Made by a program: the position numbers and the translations under genes | The notes under the pieces: generated by a model | Seen by the model: only the letters and a program-made list of their open reading frames with translations | Told to the model about the DNA's origin: nothing | Databases searched by the model: none | Assembly (NCBI GenBank): GCA_964581605.1 | Contig: CAZOPF010000126.1 | Span: 1-14,920, forward strand | Source of the DNA: CAADGU01 sp964581605 | GTDB lineage: Bacteria > Chloroflexota > Anaerolineae > Promineifilales > Promineifilaceae | Reading direction: 5' to 3' | Length of the DNA stretch: 14,920 nucleotides | In this document: in pieces, positions 7,660 to 13,372 of the stretch | Position numbering within the stretch: the first letter of the stretch is position 1 | Layout of the letters: each line of letters opens with the position of its first letter

Positions 7660-9063
7660 ATGTTACGCAAGATTCGGTTGATCAAGATAGTTTCCATCGC
7701 ACTGGCACTCGCTGCCATTTTTGTTCTGATGAGTGGTACGGCTTTTGCCCAGGAAGAAGAAGTCGCTACCAGTACCATCACCCTCCAGATTGACACCATC
7801 TGGCTTTTCATTGGTTCATTCCTGGTTTTTTGGATGCAGGCCGGTTTTGCCATGGTCGAAAGTGGCTTTTCCCGTTCCAAAAACGCGGCCAATCTGATGA
7901 TGAAAAACTTGATGGACTTTTGTATGTCCGCCATCATCTTTTATGCCTTTGGTTTTGCCCTGATGTTTGGCGCAGACAAAGCCGGTCTGATTGGTACCAG
8001 CAACTTTTTCTTATCAGAAATTGCTCTGGATGCTTCTGCCGGTTATGACTGGGCTTTCTACCTGTTCCAGCTTATGTTTGCCGGGGCGGCCGCCACCATC
8101 GTTTCGGGCGCAGTGGCCGAACGTCTCAAGTTCAAAAGCTACCTTATTTACAGCGCCGTGATGAGCGCCCTCATTTACCCCATTGGCGGCCATTGGCTGT
8201 GGGGTGGCGGCTGGCTGTTTGAACGAGGTTTTGTAGACTTTGCCGGTTCCACCATTGTGCATGCCTGCGGTGGTTTTGCCGCCCTGGCAGGCGCCTGGGT
8301 GCTTGGCCCACGCATCGGCAAATTCAATAAAGATGGCAGCAGTAATGCCATTCCCGGTCACAGCCTGACTCTGGCCGCGCTGGGTGTGTTTATTCTGTGG
8401 ATGGGCTGGTTTGGTTTTAATGCCGGTTCTACCCTCTCTGGCATGAATGGCAGCCTGGGTTACATTGCCGTCACCACCACCACAGCGGCGGCCGCCGGCG
8501 CGTTATCGGCGCTGCTCATTTACTGGGTAAAGGCCGGGCATCCTTCCACGGAAATGGCGTTGAATGGCTCATTGGCTGGTCTGGTGGCGATTACGGCCGG
8601 GACAGCCAATGTGAGCATAAGCGGGGCTATGATTATTGGCGCTGTTGGTGGGTTGGTATTGGTCTTTGGTCTCGATTTTGTGGAACGGGTGTTGCGGGTA
8701 GATGACCCGGTTGGTGCGGTGGCTGTGCATGGCTTTAATGGCATGTGGGGCACGATTGCTGTTGGTTTGTTGGCCGCACCTGCGGTGGGTGAATTTACCG
8801 GGATGGGGCCGGTGACGGGCCTGTTTTACGGTGGTGGATTTGCCCAACTCGGCACTCAACTATTAGGTACCTTCGCTGTTTCTGCCTGGTCTTTTGCCAC
8901 CATGGCGGCTCTGTTTTATCTGATGAAGGTGACGATAGGGATTCGTGTGCCCGAAAAGGAAGAGATCGAGGGGCTGGACATTTCCGAACATTTCACCACC
9001 AGCTACCCGGAATTTGGGCCAACGGCCGTTGGCACAGACGCCCTGGCAGCAGCCGGAGACTAA
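7660..9063 (+). CDS. amtB: Ammonium transporter AmtB (Amt/MEP/Rh family)
   Basis: A 467-residue inner-membrane channel-type transporter that takes up ammonium as the first step of the nitrogen assimilation encoded around it. A hydrophobic signal peptide ends at about AFA-QEEE (cleavage after residue 30), followed by eleven hydrophobic segments. Family landmarks are present: WMQAGFAMVESG near 58-69, the paired phenylalanines F136 and F140 of the periplasmic gate, Asp193 with the pore His201 in VDFAGSTIVHACGG, and the second pore histidine His357 in AVHGFNGMWG. The start is well supported by AAGGAG (7645-7650) nine bases before ATG. It is preceded by a leader with a terminator-like hairpin. It is not followed by the usual glnK but by an unrecognised gene and glutamine synthetase on the same strand. 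The cytoplasmic tail ends in EEIEGLDISEHF followed by a variable stretch, as in many bacterial AmtB proteins. Confidence 0.97.
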   Translation: MLRKIRLIKIVSIALALAAIFVLMSGTAFAQEEEVATSTITLQIDTIWLFIGSFLVFWMQAGFAMVESGFSRSKNAANLMMKNLMDFCMSAIIFYAFGFALMFGADKAGLIGTSNFFLSEIALDASAGYDWAFYLFQLMFAGAAATIVSGAVAERLKFKSYLIYSAVMSALIYPIGGHWLWGGGWLFERGFVDFAGSTIVHACGGFAALAGAWVLGPRIGKFNKDGSSNAIPGHSLTLAALGVFILWMGWFGFNAGSTLSGMNGSLGYIAVTTTTAAAAGALSALLIYWVKAGHPSTEMALNGSLAGLVAITAGTANVSISGAMIIGAVGGLVLVFGLDFVERVLRVDDPVGAVAVHGFNGMWGTIAVGLLAAPAVGEFTGMGPVTGLFYGGGFAQLGTQLLGTFAVSAWSFATMAALFYLMKVTIGIRVPEKEEIEGLDISEHFTTSYPEFGPTAVGTDALAAAGD

Positions 9064-9070
9064 GAGGTAA

Positions 9071-9138
9071 TTATGTAATTGGGTAATTACTCAATTACCC
9101 AATTACCCAATTACTCAATTACCCAATTACTCAATTAC
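9071..9138. repeat. CCAATTAC/TCAATTAC octamer array after amtB
   Basis: Six consecutive octamers, TCAATTAC or CCAATTAC, fill 9091-9138. They are preceded by GTAATTGG (9075-9082), the reverse complement of one unit, and GTAATTAC. GTAATTGGGTAATT can therefore pair with later AATTACCCAATTAC units and form a hairpin. The array begins 8 bp after the amtB stop and ends 11 bp before the next start codon, so it fills nearly the whole intergenic space. Confidence 0.93.
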
Positions 9139-9149
9139 GGAATGGTATT

Positions 9150-10091
9150 ATGAAACTCACACTTGAACCCCACAGCAACGGAGACGAACAAACTGTGCCT
9201 TTTCATGTGCGTGTGGATATTGTGACAGCGACCATTGACGCCGGTTCAATCTTTTATGTGCCGGTGGAGGTGAAGTACCAGGGGATGAAAAAGATCTTTG
9301 CCGTCAACATTGCCGGTTGGGTTCTGGAAAGCGAACGACCGGAGGCGCTGCCCGGCAAAATCGGCAGCTTTTTGCCCCGCCTGATCAGCCTGGCCCGTTT
9401 GCCCACCTACCTCTTCATCGCCCGCCGCGCTGGCGGTATCTACCCGGTTTACACTGTCGGCAGCGAGGTTTTTGCCACCACACCGGGCGGCCCCGTGTTC
9501 CGGCACGTGGAACTGGCCAAAGTGCGCGAATACCTGACCGACTATTTACATGCGGCGGGTGTTCTGGGCGAAAAGGGGTTGAGCGACAAATTGCATACAC
9601 GCGGCCTGAATATGAAGACATTGGGCCTGCGCCGCCCCATTTTTTACCTGAAAAAACGTGTGCCCGGCGAGGTGGACTTCTGGGCGCCGGTTTTTGAGTC
9701 TGGCGATGGCAAACATATTTACTGTTATGCGGCCGATGAACGGCGCGAAGTGCCTATGATTGGCGGTGTGGAAGTTTTGTATTTGCAGCAGATGGTGGCG
9801 ACGGCCTTAAAAACTGACAGGCGTTTGAATGACAAGTTTGATTTACGCCTGGATCGGTTGTTCCCGGAACAGTGGGAACGGCTGAAGAAAACATTGCAAC
9901 CGCGTGAGCCGCTGATTGTCAATGGCCTGACGCTGCCGGTGTATGAAAATGGTAATGCCCTGATTGCGTTGGAGGAACGTGCAGACGAGGAACGGTTTAG
10001 CCTGTATTTGGGCAAGGATGAAGAAGATTTACGCGCTCGTGTGGCCGTAGACCTGGCTCGGCGGGGGATTTTAGTAATCGGTAATCCGTAA
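9150..10091 (+). CDS. Unrecognised 313-residue soluble protein between amtB and glutamine synthetase
   Basis: I do not recognise this family. The protein has no signal peptide and no membrane segment. The N-terminal third is rich in beta-strand pattern (PFHVRVDIVTATI, FYVPVEVKYQGMKKIFAVNI, YLFIARRAGGIYPVYTVG). A charged middle follows (KVREYLTDYLHAAG, LGLRRPIFYLKKR, FWAPVFES), then a C-terminal segment with acidic helices (ALEERADEERF, GKDEEDLRARVAVDLARRGI). No nucleotide-binding or metal-binding signature stands out. The reading frame is long, codon use resembles its neighbours, and the start ATG has only a weak GGAATGG upstream that partly overlaps the octamer array. The last residues (VIGNP) and the stop codon are encoded by a GTAATCGG-type repeat, so the native C-terminus may have been trimmed or extended. 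Position suggests, but does not prove, a role linked to nitrogen uptake. Confidence 0.82.
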   Translation: MKLTLEPHSNGDEQTVPFHVRVDIVTATIDAGSIFYVPVEVKYQGMKKIFAVNIAGWVLESERPEALPGKIGSFLPRLISLARLPTYLFIARRAGGIYPVYTVGSEVFATTPGGPVFRHVELAKVREYLTDYLHAAGVLGEKGLSDKLHTRGLNMKTLGLRRPIFYLKKRVPGEVDFWAPVFESGDGKHIYCYAADERREVPMIGGVEVLYLQQMVATALKTDRRLNDKFDLRLDRLFPEQWERLKKTLQPREPLIVNGLTLPVYENGNALIALEERADEERFSLYLGKDEEDLRARVAVDLARRGILVIGNP

Positions 10092-10147
10092 TCGGCCATC
10101 GGTGATCTGTTACTGATTACAGCTTACCGATGACTGATTACTTTTTT
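10074..10147. repeat. GTAATCGG-type repeat hairpin upstream of glutamine synthetase
   Basis: Starts with GTAATCG-GTAATCC-GTAATCGG, overlapping the end of the preceding gene. It returns as the inverse (ACTGATTAC, CTTACCGAT, GACTGATTAC) and ends in TTTTTT (10142-10147). It can fold into an imperfect hairpin followed by a T-run, so it may also act as a terminator for the upstream gene. A related copy lies just downstream of glutamine synthetase. Confidence 0.8.
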
Positions 10148-10183
10148 AGAAGGTGCAAATCTAATCATAAGGAGAGTTTTACG

Positions 10184-12352
10184 ATGAGTGGAAATACAGC
10201 CCGATTGAATGCGATTTCGGCGGTAATTAATTACAAGCCGATTTCGGAACCTTTGAACTTTGCGGAAACGCCTTCGCAGGAGGTGTTTGCGCAGAATGTG
10301 TTTAATCTGGAAGTGATGAAGCAGCGCTTGCCCAAACCGGTGTACAAGTCGCTGCTTAAGACGATTGCCGAGGGTAAGCCGTTAGAAATGTCTACGGCCG
10401 ATGTAGTGGCCGCGGCGATGAAGGATTGGGCGATTGAAAAGGGAGCCACCCATTATGCCCATGTCTTTTATCCGTTGACGGGGCTGACGGCCGAGAAACA
10501 TGATAGTTTCCTGTCACCCAATGGCAATGGCACGGCCGTGACCGAATTTAGCGGCGACCAGTTGATTCAGGGTGAACCGGACGGTTCCAGCTTCCCCACT
10601 GGCGGCATTCGCGCCACCTTTGAAGCGCGTGGGTACACCGCCTGGGACGTGACCAGCCCGGCTTATATTCTGGAAAACCCCAACGGCACCACCCTGTGCA
10701 TCCCCACCGCCTTCGTCTCCTGGACGGGCGAGGCGCTGGACAAGAAAACGCCGTTGCTGCGTTCCATGAAGGCGTTAAACGACCAGGCGCAGCGCATCCT
10801 GAAGCTGTTTGGGCATGATGATGGGGCGCTGGTGACGGCTACGGCCGGGCCGGAGCAGGAATACTTCCTGATTGACCGCAACTTTTACCTGGCACGGCCG
10901 GATTTGCTCAATGCCGGGCGTACCTTGTTTGGCGCGAAGCCGCCCAAAGGTCAGGAGTTGGAAGACCATTATTTTGGGGCGATTCCGGATCGGGTATTGG
11001 CCTGTATGCTGGAAGCTGAGCGCGAACTGTACAAACTGGGTGTGCCGGTGAAGACCCGCCACAATGAGGTGGCCCCGGCCCAATACGAAATTGCGCCTGT
11101 CTATGAAAACGCCAATGTGGCCGCTGACCACCAGCAAATGATTATGGCGACACTGAAGCGAGTGGCTGAAAAGTATGGCATGGCCTGTGTGCTGCATGAA
11201 AAACCGTTTGCCGGGGTGAATGGCTCTGGCAAACATCTGAACTTCTCGTTTGGTAATGCCACGCAGGGCAATCTGTTGGAGCCAGGAGATACACCCCACG
11301 AAAACGCGCGGTTCCTGGTCTTTTGCGCGGCCATTATCCGGGCAGTGGATAAATATGCTTCGGTGCTGCGGGCTTCCATTGCCTCGGCCAGTAATGATCA
11401 CCGGTTGGGGGCGAATGAAGCGCCGCCGGCCATCATTTCTATTTTCCTGGGCGACCAGTTGACGGATGTGTTTGAGCAGATTAAGGCGGGCGGGGCGAAA
11501 TCGTCTAAGTCTATGGATGTGTTGACGGTGGGGGTGGATACGCTGCCGCCGCTGCCCAAACATGCGGGCGACCGTAACCGCACCAGTCCGTTTGCTTTTA
11601 CCGGGAATAAGTTTGAGTTCCGGGCGGTGGGTTCCGGGCAATCTATTGCCGGGCCGTTGGTGGTGCTGAATACGATAGTGGCCGAATCACTGGATTATAT
11701 TGCCACCAAATTGGAAGCAGCCAGCGGGGATTTTGGCACGGCCGTGCAAACTTTGTTGCAGGAGATTATTGTGGAACATGGCCGGGTGATCTTCAATGGG
11801 GATGGGTATACGGAAGCGTGGCATCTGGAAGCGGAAAAACGGGGCTTGCCGAACCTGCGCACGACGGTGGATGCGTTGCCCGCGTTGACCTCCCCGGAAG
11901 CGATTGCCTTGTTTGAAAAGTACCATGTGTTGACCGCCCGTGAATCAAAGAGCCGGATGGATGTGAAGTTTGAGCAGTACATCAAAGAAGTGAACGTGGA
12001 GGCGGCTTTGACGGCCGAGATTGCCCGGACGATGATTTACCCGGCGGCGGTGCGGTATCAAAATGAGTTGGCGGCAACGGCGGCCAATTTGAAAGCGGTG
12101 GGCTTGAAGGCGGACACGGCCGTGTTGGAAGAAGTGAGCCAATTGATTAGCTGCCTGACGGAGAGTGTGGCCGAGCTGCAAGATGCGACGGAACACGAGG
12201 GGCACGATATTTTGGCCGAGGCGTCGCACATCCGCGATGCGGTGTTGCCCGCCATGAACGCGGTACGCAGCTATGCAGACCAATTGGAAGGGTTGGTGGC
12301 GGATGATTTGTGGCCGCTGCCCACGTATCAGGAAATGCTGTTTATCAAGTAG
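10184..12352 (+). CDS. glnN: Glutamine synthetase type III (GSIII)
   Basis: A 722-residue ATP-dependent enzyme that joins ammonia to glutamate, the entry step of ammonium assimilation. The length and insertions mark the large type III class, not the roughly 470-residue type I. Active-site blocks are visible: GPEQEYF (222-228), HNEVAPAQ (293-300), HEKPFAGVNGSGKH (338-351), NEAPPAIIS (411-419) and RNRTSPFAFTGNKFEFR (464-480). The ATG at 10184 is chosen because AAGGAG (10169-10174) lies nine bases upstream and the conserved N-terminus begins there; an in-frame ATG at 10130 lies inside the upstream repeat. It is co-directional with amtB and the unknown gene, but repeats and a T-run separate it, so it may have its own promoter. 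It is followed by an unambiguous terminator. The type I adenylylation-site context is not visible. Matching GAAGGTGCAAATC elements in inverted orientation flank the gene. Confidence 0.97.
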   Translation: MSGNTARLNAISAVINYKPISEPLNFAETPSQEVFAQNVFNLEVMKQRLPKPVYKSLLKTIAEGKPLEMSTADVVAAAMKDWAIEKGATHYAHVFYPLTGLTAEKHDSFLSPNGNGTAVTEFSGDQLIQGEPDGSSFPTGGIRATFEARGYTAWDVTSPAYILENPNGTTLCIPTAFVSWTGEALDKKTPLLRSMKALNDQAQRILKLFGHDDGALVTATAGPEQEYFLIDRNFYLARPDLLNAGRTLFGAKPPKGQELEDHYFGAIPDRVLACMLEAERELYKLGVPVKTRHNEVAPAQYEIAPVYENANVAADHQQMIMATLKRVAEKYGMACVLHEKPFAGVNGSGKHLNFSFGNATQGNLLEPGDTPHENARFLVFCAAIIRAVDKYASVLRASIASASNDHRLGANEAPPAIISIFLGDQLTDVFEQIKAGGAKSSKSMDVLTVGVDTLPPLPKHAGDRNRTSPFAFTGNKFEFRAVGSGQSIAGPLVVLNTIVAESLDYIATKLEAASGDFGTAVQTLLQEIIVEHGRVIFNGDGYTEAWHLEAEKRGLPNLRTTVDALPALTSPEAIALFEKYHVLTARESKSRMDVKFEQYIKEVNVEAALTAEIARTMIYPAAVRYQNELAATAANLKAVGLKADTAVLEEVSQLISCLTESVAELQDATEHEGHDILAEASHIRDAVLPAMNAVRSYADQLEGLVADDLWPLPTYQEMLFIK

Positions 12353-12360
12353 GTGTGTGA

Positions 12361-12423
12361 ATCCGTAATCGGTAAACGGTAATCAGTAAAGGGTAATCGG
12401 ATTACGGTTTACGGCTGACGGAT
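12361..12423. repeat. GTAATCGG-type repeat hairpin downstream of glutamine synthetase
   Basis: ATCCGT (12361-12366) pairs with ACGGAT (12418-12423), and GTAAACGGTAATC pairs, with one mismatch, with GATTACGGTTTAC. The repeat begins 8 bp after the glnN stop and lies before the true terminator. Same family as the repeat at 10074-10147, with different unit order. Confidence 0.85.
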
Positions 12424-12443
12424 TTGCACCTTCCTTTGCCGAA

Positions 12444-12479
12444 GCCGCCCGGTATGAACATGCCGGGCGGCTGTTTTTT
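12444..12479 (+). terminator. Intrinsic terminator of glutamine synthetase
   Basis: GCCGCCCGG (12444-12452) pairs perfectly with CCGGGCGGC (12463-12471), with a small inner stem around GAAC, and is followed by TG and then TTTTTT (12474-12479). It is a strong Rho-independent terminator on the plus strand, 92 bp after the glnN stop. Confidence 0.92.
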
Positions 12480-12546
12480 GTGCCAGGTGGGGTGGGCACG
12501 GCCGTGACAAGATTGAATGATAGGGGTGACGGCCGTAGCAGGAGCA

Positions 12547-12610
12547 CCACCACCAGGCGGCAACTGAGGTTCAAAATTTCCGAACAAAAATCACAAGGTA
12601 TCAGTGCCAT
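12547..12610. repeat. 64-bp direct repeat, copy 1, at the yoeB 3' end
   Basis: This segment and 13202-13265 agree at 60 of 64 positions, with a central run of 46 identical bases (12558-12603 and 13213-13258). It begins CCACCACCA and ends GCCAT, with an inner GTTC-N9-GAAC inverted repeat. It ends 2 bp outside the yoeB stop codon. Confidence 0.95.
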
Positions 12611-12612
12611 AT

Positions 12613-12873
12613 CTATTTGCTGTAGTGGAATCGGCAAGAAATAACAACGATGCTTGTATCGGTTACACGATAGACAAGACGGTGTTCCGAATTGATGCGG
12701 CGCGACCAATAGCCGGACAGATTGGCTTTGAGCGGTTCGGGTTTGCCAGTTCCTTCAAAGGGGGTTCGTGTCGTTTCGATAATGAGTTGGTTAATACGTT
12801 TAAGTAGAGGGCGGTCATTTTGCTGGAACCACAAGTAATGTTCCCAGGCTGTCGGAGAAAACTCAATGTTCAT
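12613..12873 (-). CDS. yoeB: YoeB toxin (RelE superfamily ribosome-dependent mRNA interferase)
   Basis: An 86-residue toxin that, by family knowledge, binds the ribosomal A site and cleaves mRNA during translation. It aligns along its whole length with YoeB/Txe: TRTPFEGTGKPEPLKANLSG and YWSRRINSEHRLVYRVTD are near-diagnostic. Glu46, Arg65, His83 and Tyr84 sit exactly at the residue numbers of the known YoeB active site, so activity is expected. It is encoded second in the operon, and its ATG overlaps the antitoxin stop by four bases (TCAT on the plus strand, 12870-12873). The stop codon lies 2 bp from one of two 64-bp direct repeats that bracket the pair. Confidence 0.95.
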   Translation of the reverse strand: MNIEFSPTAWEHYLWFQQNDRPLLKRINQLIIETTRTPFEGTGKPEPLKANLSGYWSRRINSEHRLVYRVTDTSIVVISCRFHYSK

Positions 12874-13124
12874 GGTTCGAGCAGTTGACGCTCTGAGGTA
12901 TAACCAGCTTTGTCTTCGGCGATTGATTTCATTAGCTGTTCGGCATTGGCCGGTGTGGAAAGCAGGTAGAGCGTTTCTTGCCAGGCGTTATATTCGTCCA
13001 GCGACAACATGACCACGCTGTCGCCTGTTTCTGTAGTGACTACAGTGGGCACAACATCGTTGAGAATTTGCCGGATAACACCCCGTAAATTGATTTCGGC
13101 CTGACTGATGGTGATGGTGTTCAT
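12870..13124 (-). CDS. yefM: YefM/Phd-family antitoxin
   Basis: An 84-residue antitoxin that should bind YoeB through its C-terminal tail and repress the operon through its N-terminal DNA-binding fold. The start MNTITISQAEINLRGVIRQI and the block VVTTETGDSVVMLSLDEYNA are characteristic of YefM. ATG 13124 is chosen over the in-frame TTG at 13142 because the family N-terminus starts there and a GGGAGAG lies about nine bases upstream. Translation is coupled to yoeB by an ATGA overlap. A good promoter lies 33 to 60 bp upstream, overlapped by a 16-bp palindrome that may be the operator. Confidence 0.93.
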   Translation of the reverse strand: MNTITISQAEINLRGVIRQILNDVVPTVVTTETGDSVVMLSLDEYNAWQETLYLLSTPANAEQLMKSIAEDKAGYTSERQLLEP

Positions 13125-13156
13125 TCTAAATTTCTCTCCCAATGTGGAATAAGGTC

Positions 13157-13195
13157 ATTATACAGGCGAGAGCGTCATAGGCAACGGCCGTTGCC
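13157..13195 (-). promoter_or_regulatory. yefM-yoeB promoter with palindrome over the -35
   Basis: On the minus strand a perfect TATAAT (13157-13162) lies 16 bp from TTGCCT (13179-13184). A perfect 16-bp palindrome, GGCAACGGCCGTTGCC (13180-13195), covers most of the -35 and could be the YefM operator. Its core is the ACGGCCGT octamer that recurs throughout the window, so the palindrome may also be a chance use of that motif. Confidence 0.7.
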
Positions 13196-13201
13196 GCAAC
13201 G

Positions 13202-13265
13202 CCACCACCATACGGCAACTGAGGTTCAAAATTTCCGAACAAAAATCACAAGGTATCAAAGCCAT
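13202..13265. repeat. 64-bp direct repeat, copy 2, upstream of yefM
   Basis: Second copy of the 12547-12610 repeat, in the same orientation with four mismatches. It starts 18 bp behind the yefM -35. The start-to-start distance is 655 bp, so one repeat unit plus the toxin-antitoxin operon forms a compact cassette. The remaining 107 bp to galT hold only a 6-bp stem (TGAGGC/GCCTCA, 13265-13286) that could be a weak hairpin. Confidence 0.95.
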
Positions 13266-13372
13266 GAGGCTGTATTCCCTGCCTCAGAGATTGAACCAAT
13301 CGTTGCTGTCATTTTGAATAATCAACGGGTTTGATTTCTTTTTCACCCATCTCTCAACGGCCGCTACATGAA

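Noticed and set aside
9091..9138. CRISPR-like array
   Set aside because: The units are contiguous octamers without spacers, far shorter than CRISPR repeats.
10775..11641. 288-codon minus-strand frame opposite glutamine synthetase
   Set aside because: It is fully antisense to a strongly conserved enzyme, and its composition (many His, Arg, Gln) is typical of a shadow frame.
12547..12610. Integron attC sites at the 64-bp repeats
   Set aside because: I find no RYYYAAC/GTTRRRY pair in the right geometry; the GTTC/GAAC inner repeat alone is not enough.
12383..12709. 108-codon minus-strand frame across the glnN terminator, repeat and yoeB end
   Set aside because: It runs through a terminator and a dispersed repeat and overlaps yoeB on the same strand; no support as a gene.
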